From positions 124,001 to 188,000 of the forward strand of contig MU405281.1 in NCBI GenBank assembly GCA_022836615.1: DNA of 64,000 nt, in the 5' to 3' direction. Every line of letters starts with the position of its first letter. The first letter of the stretch is position 1. Below the pieces are notes generated by a model that saw only the letters and a program-made list of their open reading frames with translations, searched no databases and had not been told where the DNA came from. The position numbers and the translations under genes are program-made. This document shows positions 44,965-55,481 of this stretch, piece after piece. The DNA comes from Annulohypoxylon bovei var. microspora. Taxonomy: Eukaryota > Ascomycota > Sordariomycetes > Xylariales > Hypoxylaceae.

Positions 44965-45493
44965 AGATTTCACCAAGGAAATAGTAATATTCTCGAAACT
45001 ACTGGTCTACAATCGCCGGCGGACTTTGAGAATCTAAGCCGTCAATGACGGTGAACATAGCTAGAATTTGGAAGCCTTCGAGGTACGAGGTATGGATGGC
45101 TGTAAGAAAGGAACGGAGTTTGAATATATTCTCCGGAATCCGGTCCCCACACAAAATTCACTGCTTACGGGAGCAATTCTTGGTGGCAATTTCAACTTGG
45201 ACCGGACTTTCATGAGAAAGACCGAATATCCGTACTGTACAATTCAAGGTCACTTAAGCCACTCAAGCACACCTTCCATCCCGGTTGTTGGATGCTCCCC
45301 GGCCTTTTGAAATTTCCTATCGCAAACAAGCTTTGATCGTCTTGAGCTTCTGCAGTAGAACCGATTGTATAAATTATTTTTAATATGTCGCACTACTACT
45401 CTTGCATGCCGAGCCTCAAGGTTGGCATATCTCGATTAAGGATAGCTCGTAGTTGACCAACGTCTCACACGGATTTTCGCTTAGCCCTTAATC
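44965..45493. promoter_or_regulatory. Shared divergent promoter of Zn2Cys6 factor and MFS exporter
   Basis: 529 bp between head-to-head starts. It holds candidate Gal4-type sites: CCGGCGG at 45016-45022 and CGG-AAT-CCG at 45134-45142, with further CCGG half-sites near 45143, 45200 and 45282-45300. CGG pairs are what this regulator class binds; whether this factor uses them is inference. Confidence 0.45.
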
Positions 45494-47465
45494 ATGAGTA
45501 GTCAACAGTCAGTCCAAGATGGCCACCTAACAAGAGATGTCGAGTCTGGATTCAATAACGACCATTTGAAAACTGAACCTGACGGAGCTATTCTTGAAGA
45601 TCGCGATCATGATCACGACGATGCTAAACTGTCTCCCCCAAGTGACGACCAGGATGGTACTAAGAATACCAATGAACCACAGATGAGCGGATGGCCTTTC
45701 TACGTACTTATGTCTTCTGTTACCTTGGGTGTTCTCTTAATAGCATTCAATGCTACCGCTTTAGGAACCGTAAGAGACATTGCGCCTCTAACTATCTGAG
45801 ACTTATCCTTGCTTACCGAAGTATACTAGGCAATTCCTGCGATAACATCCGAATTCAATACAGTAGATGATGTTGGATGGTATTCTTCGGCGTACCTGAT
45901 AGCTAAGTCAGCCTCTCCTCTCTCTTCTATGGAGCAAGCAACAGAAGATTAACAGTTATATATAGCTGCGTTATGGTTCCCTTCGTTGGAAAACTGTACA
46001 GGACATTCCGAATCAAAGCTGTATATATTACCTTCATAATCATCTTCGAGCTCGGATCCTTGATCGCTGCGCTGTCGACATCTTCTATGATGCTCATCAT
46101 CGCAAGAGCGGTCAGCGGAATAGGGGGCTCCGGCATCCTGAACGGAGGATCCACTATTGTCGCCGCTACAGTTCCGATAGCGAACCGGTCTTTTCTAAAC
46201 GGCATCATACTCGGTTGCTTTGCCCTAGGCCAAGCAGCCGGCCCTTTGATCGGCGGCGCCTTAACGCAGGGAATAACGTGGCGTTGGTGCTTCTATATGT
46301 AAGATTCGTCGCCGTATTTGACAGCAGAGCCTGAACTAACTCTCCTAGTAACCTACCGGTAGGGGGCTTAGTCGTTTTCCTGTTCGTATTCGTGGTGAGA
46401 TTACCAGTGTCGAGGCTTTCCGAAAAACAGACGTCTTTATTAGAACGAGTACTCGAGATCGACTTTATAGGGTTCGTCATGTTTGCCGGAGCGTCCCTTA
46501 TGTTCTTAATAGGATTACAATGGGGCGGCACCGAATACCCCTGGAACTCGCCGACGGTCATCGGGCTTATGTGCGGCGGAGTGGCAACCTTCGGCGTCTT
46601 AGGATTTTGGTTCTCCTACAAAGGAGAGGCGGCCCTCCTGCCGCCTAGATTATTGCGCAATCGAATCAATACCATGATCACCATTACTTCGTTTGTACAG
46701 AGCGGTGGGTCTATCAATTCGCTATACTGGTTGCCTGTCTGGTTTCAAGCAATTAAAGGCGCGGATGCATTGCAGAGCGGTGTAATGATCCTCCCTCTGA
46801 TATTGTCCCAGCTTGTCGCGTCGGTGATATGCGGCGCCCTTGTCCAGAAGACCGGCTACTACCTACCCGAGGTCATAGGGGGGAACGCTTTAGTAGCAAT
46901 CGGGGCGGGTCTAACTTCAACATTTACCCCGACCACCTCATTGGGAGATATCATAGGATATCAAATCCTCATGGGAGCTGGTCGAGGCTTTGTGTTACAG
47001 CTAGTGAGTAATAAGGCGCCTGGACAAGGAGGCAGAATGCTGACGAATGTACGAATTTAGCTAGTCACTGCCATACAAGCCAACTGTTTTAGAGAAGACG
47101 CGTCGATAGCGACCGGATATGCCATGTTCTCCCAGCTACTAGGCGGCGCTATCTTCTCTGCCGTCGGTAAAAGTATCTTCACGAGCTCGATACCGACGGC
47201 TCTTCAGAAGTTTGCGCCGGACATCGACGCAGATTTGTTGATCAACAGCGGCGTGACGGAGATTAGCAAAGTTGTCCCGCCGGACCAATTAGCAGGGACC
47301 CTCTTGGCTTATAATCAAGCGATCAATCACGTATTCGTAGGTGCTCTATCGTTCGGATGGTGGCTTGCGCTAGCTAACGCGCGTCTAGTATCTTCAACTC
47401 GCAGCGGCAGGTTGCGCATTTTTGAGCGGCTGGGGAATGGGATGGAAGAATTTGAAAGAGGTTAG
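45494..47465 (+). CDS. MFS drug:H+ antiporter, 14-TM (DHA2) type
   Basis: Five exons: 45494-45769, 45830-45906, 45966-46298, 46349-47003, 47061-47465, giving 581 aa. The family exports toxins, fungicides and secondary metabolites. The N-terminal ~75 residues are hydrophilic and cytosolic. Helix 1 begins at WPFYVLMSSVTLGVLLIAF; the family motifs are AIPAITSEFNTVDDVGWYSSAYLI, GKLYRTF (motif A region), RAVSGIGGSGILNGG, GPLIGGALTQGITWRWCFYINLPVGG (motif C region) and PVWFQAIKGADALQSGV. The end has AYNQAINHVF. Introns are 50-60 nt; the second uses a weak donor, GTCAGC. No frameshift or stop interrupts the spliced frame. The divergent Zn2Cys6 gene suggests local control. The substrate cannot be told. 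Confidence 0.9.
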
Positions 47466-48127
47466 ACAGGAAAGGGAAAACGAAGACAAGAGCGATGCCG
47501 GGTTGGCAGCAAGGGGATCCAGTGTAGAAAAATGATGAGGGAAAATAGAGATATTTAGACGATATCATGACCGCTTAAATCGTAAAATGCACGAATGCTT
47601 CATGAACTGAAACATAAGATTTAATCACCAGCCCATGACAACCTTGAATAATCTTTTCGACTATCTTTATTGTCCTTACTTGATTGGGTGTCGTATCTTC
47701 TAGCCCCGAGAATGGAGTCAGACTCAAGTGCCCTATGTGTGAGTAATACTGTGCATTTAGTTTGTCCCACACTGCCTCTAAAGACTAGAATCTGTATGAA
47801 GAAACACAGTATTGTTCAGATGTACATGGGGTCGATGACTAATTTGATCGAGATTAGGTACATATGCGGGGATCGTGAGACTAACCAGGCAGCTAAGCAC
47901 GCTTCGGTCCGCTGACTCAACCAAACGTTGTCACTCTACGTATCCTTTACCGGACATCGATCCCCGGCCCCTTTAAATAGTTGCTAAGGCCAAGGGAGTT
48001 TCTTATAAATAGTATATCAAGTAACTACCTAGGTATAACTATACGATAAACATTGACTTCCAGCTCGTCTCTTCATTATCCCGGCCATCATCTCACGCCC
48101 AGGGAAAGCTGAGAGAAGAAATGCACT
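47466..48127. other. Intergenic, no gene recognised
   Basis: About 0.66 kb between two + strand genes. Holds an ACTACCTAGGTATAA motif near 48024. No gene. Confidence 0.55.
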
Positions 48128-49056
48128 ATGGAAGCCCGTTGTCAATGCGGCTCTGTCTCGTTTAAGACGCCCCTGGACAAGCCACTCGCGCTGTATATCT
48201 GCCACTGCGCCGAATGTCGTCGCCAGACCAGCTCCGCCTTCGGCACATCCGCTATCTTCCCTCGTTTTGAGCTGCCGCAGACTGAGTTGTTGTCTTGTTA
48301 TAAGTGAGTTTTCCATAAGCTTACACATGTCTATCACGTACGACTGGCTCCTTGACTAATCGGTATTGTGATAGACGACCAACACATACAGGGCATTCGC
48401 TATACTGGTGAGTGTCATATATAGCCTGACTATCTTCGTCTACGGCACTTTTCATGGGTTCTAGTTAATTAATGCGGATTCTGTCAGCTATTTCTGTCGT
48501 AACTGTGGCACGAGACTCATCCACAGCACGCCAGTAAGCATTTTATAAAACACATATCACATTTACTAATCATAGTCAGGGCAAGAATGTCGTCTCCGTT
48601 AAAGCAGGCGTATGTTTGCCTTATATTTATGAGCCCCTTTTTACCCCAATTCTGTCTGTCGTCTGAACCCGTCTGCGAGGCATAGTCATCACTGGGATAT
48701 AATGTCGTGAACTAAAGTCACTTCACCTTACCCCATCACCATCCTCCCTCAATTTCGATTGCTAACCACAGACACTGCTGAAGTGCATAGAAGGGCTCGA
48801 CTGGACCCGCGCCATTCATATTTGGACGAAATCCGCCATGGTCCCTATTCCCGAGGGCTCAGAGTCCTTCTCGGAAGAACCTTCGGAATCCGACTATTGT
48901 ACCTCACAGGAATCTCTTGATCAACCATCCGACGAGCCCGGATTGCTCGTGGGGAGTGGTGGTTGGCCCACGGAAGAAGACCGCGCAGGCCACCCTTCGA
49001 GCTCGAGCCGTATAAACGGTGCTTGCGAGTTAAGCGGAAAGTTAGACGGGCTATGA
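48128..49056 (+). CDS. GFA/CENP-V domain zinc protein
   Basis: Five exons: 48128-48303, 48375-48407, 48488-48533, 48580-48609, 48772-49056, giving 189 aa. The fold is that of glutathione-dependent formaldehyde-activating enzyme (Gfa), a zinc protein. Cysteine sets are CQCG (residues 5-8), CHCAECRR (about 26-33) and CRNCGTR (about 73-79), the expected zinc ligands. The end IHIWTKSAMVPIPEG matches the family's HI(W/F)...P.G closing motif, and a disordered acidic tail follows. Introns include one of 46 nt and one of 162 nt, each with CTAAT or CTAAC branch points. Fungal members are many and mostly uncharacterised, so formaldehyde handling is only the family name, not shown here. It stands next to an exporter/regulator pair. 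Confidence 0.85.
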
Positions 49057-49251
49057 GCTGTTGGATCATCACTGTTGGAAATTAGGGCGGCGTCGATATT
49101 TAGGGTTTGAAACTGGGATGGGCTGGTAACAATCGGTGCTCGTCTTCGAAACACGAAGGGTACAATTTAGTGAGTTATGATAAAGGATATTTAATATGCT
49201 TCTTTTCAATAGAAAAAAGATACCTCCAGTCGAGCGTCTGTGGCCATGGTC

Positions 49252-50319
49252 TCATGCCGCGGGTTGCTGATGCTTTGCGACGTTTGAATGCTTGGTCGGG
49301 TCAAACACATACATCGGAAATTCGAGGAATATCGTCCTCTTAATGAAGGTGGGAACCCTCTCATAGATTTGGGGAGGAAACGGGATAAGAATGCTAGTAC
49401 GGTTTAAATAACGCTGGTAAGCATCCCAATTCAGACCGTTCTCGTAACGCTTCTTGGCCCCAGGTCTTTCGGAAAGCGGAAGGCCTGAGACGAACATGAG
49501 GAGAATGGTGAGGAAGAACGGTCCCAAGATTGTGGCGTAGAGGGCTTTAAAAGCTTGTCCGCCGACAGAGCCATCTGCGGCGGCGGAAACTGATATCATG
49601 TAAATAGCTATTATTGTTAGTATATACTTGTCAGATACACATATCATGGGAAAGCTTACAGAACTGCATAATTATCTCGCCGAAATAATTCGGATGTCGA
49701 CTCCAGTTAAAGAAACCCGAATCGCAAACCGCGCTCCTATCATTCTTAGCCCTGAACAACATCCTCTGCACATCGCTCACGCTCTCCATGACGAAACCGA
49801 TGGCGAATAAAACCACACCAGCTATATCCCGGCCCGTCCCGAAAGAGGCCTGCGGGGAGTACTGCCGCACGGCGGGCGAGTTCAACACTGTCACGGGCAG
49901 AGACACGATCCAGACCCAGAGCATCTGGAAGACCCAGAACCCAAGAAAAGGGAAGAACTTATCGCGCTTGTCGTCGAAGCGGTCATCTTTGCCCGTCTTC
50001 AACACGCGGTACAGTAGAAAGAGCGAGAGACGCAGCCCCCAGGCCATAATAAACAGCGATGCGACGATCTGCCGCGCATCGGGGTTCCGGCTTAGCGCTA
50101 GAGTGAGGATTGCAAGAACTACAAAGTTGGTGCCTCCAGCGAAGTCTGATATTTGGTTAGTATGATATATAAGATAGGCAAGTGGTTGGGGAGTGAACCT
50201 GTTAGTTTGTCAAATTTGAAGCTGAACGCTATTGAGAAGAAGAATAGCTGGTACGCGATAGTTACAAGCAGCGTAATAGTGAGATAATAGTCATCGAGAA
50301 CGTGGGCGCCGTCCGCCAT
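49252..50319 (-). CDS. DUF1295 / steroid 5-alpha-reductase-like membrane protein
   Basis: Exons 50319-50199, 50145-49660 and 49589-49252 give 314 aa. Introns are 53 nt (weak GTTCAC donor, CAG) and 70 nt (GTAAGC, TACTAAC, CAG). Several membrane helices are seen. The family motifs are KLTDFAGGTNFVVLAI, WGLRLSLFLLYRV, FWVFQMLWVWIVSLPV and SGFFNWSRHPNYFGEIIMQF, the last being the NADPH-binding SRHPNYFGE signature shared with 5-alpha reductases and methyltransferase-like ICMT proteins. DUF1295 proteins are thought to reduce or modify sterol-like or isoprenoid substrates, and the true reaction is not known. It lies convergent to the GFA gene, 195 bp apart. No N-terminal signal beyond the first helix. 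Confidence 0.88.
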
Positions 50320-51333
50320 GGCTTCGGATATTAAATGAAGATGGTAAATTTAATTAATATTAATACTGGGAAACTTTGAAAAATATCGACTCTTCGGGTT
50401 CTATCATTCATACGTGTAAAAACAATAAAGACAAGAGCACCATATGGTTGAGGATCAAACGCAAAAGAGAATTATGAAACAACTCGGGAGTCGAGAATGA
50501 GACGGTGGGGAAATATATAAATCATCGACTTATCCCTTTTTGTCATGATTGATTTGAGCTTCGATTGAGATCCTTAAGTAATACATAATTATTAATATGA
50601 TGAATCATGAAGACTTTTAATGAGACAGATCACAAGATTCGATGGTGGTGATAATAAAGCTTCCCGACAATCGTCCCAAGGTTTAGCACTAAATCCCTAG
50701 CGCCCGTTACCCCGGTCCAGGTGTGGGAAACCGCCAAACCGCCAATTCAACTTATTTGCAGTGAATTTAGTGGCTTCCTGCTAAAGTTTAGCCTCCGTAC
50801 AGAACCTTTCTATGAGAATCAACCGAATTGAAGGCTCTTCTAACATGGACTACCGTATAGGTATGTCAATTGCATCGTTCAAGTTAGAGAGTTGTCACTT
50901 TAGTTTCCAAGTTTTATACAGAAAAGAAGTCAATTCGTCAAGTTCATTAACACGATGATAAACGTACAGCCACGCACGACCTCACCCGGGGCAACAATCA
51001 TCCCCGGCCACTACCACATGAAATAAAAAAAATGAATAGAATGCATTACCTCAACTACCGCGCGTATCCCGTAGCAAGAGGACCCTAGTTAATACAGAAA
51101 ATTATTTCATACAAGAGCCTTGACTCCTATACAGCCAGCCGACCGATCGTGACGTTGCGAGAAACGAAACCTGAACTCCGGTCTCGACCGGAGACTTCCA
51201 GAAGAACAAAGACGCGCAATTTGCAAAGACCGTCGTCACCTAATCCACACCTGACTCCTCGTTCATGAGATAGGGTATGTACGTATGTAGTTCAATAGAC
51301 CCCTATTATATATACCTAAGCAACTCGTAGGAT
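50320..51333. other. Intergenic, no gene recognised
   Basis: About 1.0 kb between the DUF1295 start and the 3' end of the kinesin gene, both on the - strand. AT-rich, no ORF of interest. Confidence 0.55.
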
Positions 51334-54300
51334 TCATCGCCAAGTCGAGCTCCCCTTATCCTTCCTCGAGCCGCCGCCAGCTATCGCCGAACTACCAATA
51401 GTAATGCGACGTCCTCGATTGCTAGCGGCTTCAAAGCGTTCTCTTCTCTCGCCCGGGCTGCCTAGTCCGCTCACGCCACGCATGCTGCTGCTCAGGTTCA
51501 TGCGTCTGGCCTGGCCGGGAGTAAAGGATTTTGATTGATTTGCGCCCATGTCTTGTGGCGAGCAGCTTATGGGAGGACTCCTACGTCTCTCTGCGCTACC
51601 ACGTCGCAGTCGCGAGATCCCGTTAGTGCTTGATGCTAGTGGACCCGAGTAACTGTTGCTAATCTTGTGCGCGCCGGTGAGAGGTCCGATCGACGACACT
51701 CGCCTAGAGGCCGAAGCGGCACCTGTGACGCTTCCTGCTAGCGAGGATAAGCGCTTTGGTCTCTTGCTTGCGTGGATCGCCGAACGTAGCTTAGACGTGT
51801 CGATGAGCATCGAGGTTTCCGAATCCGATCCGGAAGATGGCGGCTGATTCTCGTCCGAAGACGAAAACGAAGAAGAAATCGAAGACACGCGAGGTGCCGG
51901 TATTTGTGATGGGCTCAGCGACGAAAGGCGTGTCTTGGGAGAGTAGATGTTAGCTGCTCTCGACACGTCGAGATTCCGTAGCGGGCTCGCCTTCTCATCG
52001 CCTTCGGAAGAAGAGGATGTGCCGTTTATAGAGATGGTCGGCGGCGTAGGCGAACCTCCGGCATCCGAGGGTCGAGCTTTGGACAAGAATCCTGCTTGAA
52101 ACCTGTTAGGCTTCGAAACGGGGATACTCGACATCTCGGGGATAGTCAGCGAAGGACTAGACTCTTCCACGGGGCTATCTTTGCTATCCTTGTCGAGGTT
52201 CAACGGGATGGCAGAAACTGGAGGCATTGTCTTCTGAGGCGAGTTGCGTTCTGGCGAATACTGGAACTTTTGAGGAGTCTTCTCAAAGTCGGCTAAAGTA
52301 CCTGATTCACCGTCGTCGTCGCGCCATCGCACCGCGCGCTTCGAAGGTGACTTCTTCGTAAACGAGACGCATTTTCGTGCGTTGAGTGCTTTGCGGCGTC
52401 GAGGCGATCCTTTCACCGGCGTACCCAGCATTTGTGGTTGCGATGCTACGATTGCTGCAAACGCCGGGTTAGGGATCGGTTTAACCGCTTCCTTTCCTAG
52501 GTTTGCCGTCTTCTTGCGCTTCGGAGTTCCGCGTTTCGTGGGCGGGAACGCTTCTACTGGCATCTTCGCTCCGTCGGGCTTGACTACTTGCGCAGTAGCT
52601 GTAAAACCAGTCTCGAGTAGACGGTGGATAATGCTCTTGGCATGAGCGACAGCCTCTTCCTCGCTCATATTCATGGTATCCGCGAGTGATGCGAGGATCT
52701 CGAATTGCGCAGTTAGGAGGACTTGCATAATGCCTGCGTCACCAGCTCGGTCCTGCTCGAGCACTTCGCGATCAGCTTCTCGGGCAAACTTGGCTTTCCA
52801 TAGCTCTGCCTCTCTGGTCAGACTCTCGACTTCGCCATTGTCCACGGCATGCCCGTCTCCCGTAGGTAGCTGGCTGATACTATGTTGGAGAGCTCCGTCA
52901 ATAGCGCGCTCCCAATTCATCTTATTCAGCTTCTGGTGGATGTGCTGTCGGCTATCCTCGAGTTCTAGTTGAATGCCTACTGCGGTTTTACGCATGGTCG
53001 TCAGGTTTGGCGGCATCGAATCCTCGTCTTCTCTCATGTCGCAGACTGCATCGAACGCCGCAATCCACGACGACATTAGTCCAATACGGCGTTCGATACC
53101 GCGCTGCTTCTTCATATGGTTTACCTTCTCCTGCCTCTCAGCTTGCGAGTTCTCGTATGCTGTTTGGATTCTCTGGACACCTTCTTTCACAGACCAATTC
53201 TTCTTCTCTAATTGCTTCTGGAATTTGGCGAAGAATATTTTCTCGGCGTCTTTCTGTTGTGTCTTGAGTTCGTTGATCAACGCCATCTGCTCGTCGATCT
53301 TGACTAAGAAGTCCTTGACATGTCGGTTGACATTAAAGACGTTTCGAGTCACCTTAGTCTGGATGTTCTTCGCCCTGTTGGCATATCGTAGAGTGTTTTG
53401 TGTTTCGTCGAAATGAGCGCTAGACGGACTGACGCAAACGATCATGACTGTCTTGCAGTTACCGCCCAACGAGAACTTCAGGAGTCGCGTCAGCTTGCTG
53501 TTTCGGTAGGGTACGTGGTTTCGCTTTCGAGGATCGCAGAGCGCGTTGATGCAGCTGCCCAAAGCCAGCAACGACTTATTAATATTTGCACCCTCTAGAA
53601 GTCGTTCGCCTCGGTTCTTGGTGGCGCTAGCTCGTTCGCTACCTGCGAGGTCGATGATACTAAGCGTTGCCATAGTATGGGGTTCGTTAACGGCCGCGTT
53701 GCGATCTTTCTGGGCGACGTTGATCTGGAGGACTGCGTGAGATCTGGACGAGGTGGCGTTCGCCTCTGTCGGCGATACGGTCCGGTACTCGTTCCCCTGA
53801 ACGATCATGTCCATAACTTCTTGAACATCCTTAGGATGATGACTTGTAAGTCCGGATACGGTCACGCCTTGGTTAGAATCCTCACGGAGCATCAATCCTT
53901 GCTTGCTGCCGCCGGGGACTAGCAGATCTCGAATCGTTTCGTTGTAGATCTCCAAGTATGACAAGGATATCTCAGTATGCTTCTCGTCACTGCGGTCGGC
54001 GATCTTCTCGAAGAGCTCTTGCATCGTCAAGAATATGATTCCCGGCATCTGTGACGTCCCGGTAATTGTGTGCGTCTTGCCGCATCCTGTAGCTCCGTAC
54101 GCAAATACTGTCGCGTTGTAGCCATCGAGGACGCAGTCCAACAAGTTCTTTGTCGTCGCCTCGTATACTTCTGTCTGCGAGGTATTGTCGTCGAATATTC
54201 GGTCGAAGGCAAACACTTGGTCTTTGACTTTCTTGCCGTTCGGTACTACCGATCTGGAAAACTTTTGCACAGGGTTATCCTCAGGGGGGTCGAAAACTCT

Positions 54301-54717
54301 GTCATGACAATGTCAGCTATCTGTGGTAGGAATATTGATGATCGCCTATAGATAGGGGGGGATAGGGGATAGGGGCATGCAAACATACAAGCATCGGTCA
54401 TCGACAACTTTAATAACGGAGCGAATGCCACTTTGCTTTAATTTCGGTGTAGGAGCTGCGGCTAATGAGCCGTCTCCTAAGAATAATGTGCCGTCATCAT
54501 TTCGATGCCTATGGTTGTCAGGTTAGAATCATTGCGATGCATGTTTTGTTTTGAACATGGTCAACATACAGTTGTGCTGCTTCTCTGATTGTGAATGGTC
54601 GCACTCGCACTTTTTTAACATATTAGCATCATCTACCACCATTTACCATCGATGTAGCTGGATCATCTTACCTGCGACGGTGATAGATGATGCACCTGGG
54701 TCTCTTGACGAAGCCAT
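51334..54717 (-). CDS. KIP3: Kinesin-8 motor (Kip3/Klp5-Klp6 type)
   Basis: Exons 54717-54672, 54609-54570, 54508-54389 and 54298-51334 give 1056 aa. Kinesin-8 motors walk to plus ends and shorten microtubules, setting spindle length and nuclear position. The N-terminal motor starts SSITVAVRVRPFTIREAAQL. The P-loop GATGCGKTHT is at about 137-146, switch I NATSSRSH at about 249-256, switch II DLAGSERA at about 285-292, and the motor ends near 378 with LRYANRAKNI. The neck QTKVTRNVFNVNRHV is typical of kinesin-8. A coiled coil (about 400-480) and a long basic, Ser/Pro-rich tail follow, with GTPKRKK and SPRRRKALNARKCVSF patches fit for microtubule or nuclear binding. Introns of 62, 61 and 90 nt are clustered in the first 400 bases, a common fungal pattern. 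Confidence 0.93.
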
Positions 54718-55481
54718 TCTGGGCGCTTATGTGTCGTTTCCCCTTGATTAGGCTCCCCCTACAAATTCGTCGTGGAACTAAATTGAAAATGTCGGCATAA
54801 ACAAGCACTATAAACTAGTGTCCGTGGCGTAGGTATGTCAAGAAATCAACAGACGTCGTGGAGCAGTCGTCGTATTTTTCAGCATCAAACTATTAATTAC
54901 GCCAACTATAATGTTAGTATTTGTAGTTAGCGATCGCGTCTAGGCTCGCATGAGGCGTCGTCAAGACCCGTATGATTCGTATAGCTTGTATGGAGGTAGA
55001 TGTAGTAGTAGGAGGCACGGTACAGAATAATATCGTCATCAAGAATTTGTCAATGGGAAAGTCAAGAATTAAAAATGACTAAAATTGTGTTGATTTTACG
55101 CTACTAAAAGTCACCACAGCAACCGGCACCTGCCTTGTTTTTAGCGTCCAGCCCCAATGCACCACTAGTGGGGCATCAAAACACACTTCCTAGCTGGGAG
55201 ATAATTGATTGGCTGATTTTAGTCCAGCTAACTCAAGTACCCCAGAACTTTTCGTTTCATTAGATTTGAGCCAATTAAAGATGACATCGGTAGTGTGAGA
55301 AGTACCGAAGTACTGTCAACATCAAAATGAATAGGTGTATGTAAGTACCTCCTATTTATATGAACAGATGGATTTACATACGTTAGGTGTTGTAGAGTTC
55401 GTTACTTGGATTGATAAATATCCATAGATAATAGTAACAGAGTTTTTACTGCCTTTACACGCCACTCATCCTACTTAAGTC
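54718..55481. other. Intergenic, no gene recognised
   Basis: About 0.76 kb between the kinesin start and the GH115 3' end. Contains a short inverted sequence CACCACTAGTGGGG near 55160. No gene. Confidence 0.55.

Noticed and set aside
52382..53416. Several + strand ORFs of 87-147 codons opposite the kinesin
   Set aside because: All are antisense to the intact kinesin exon.
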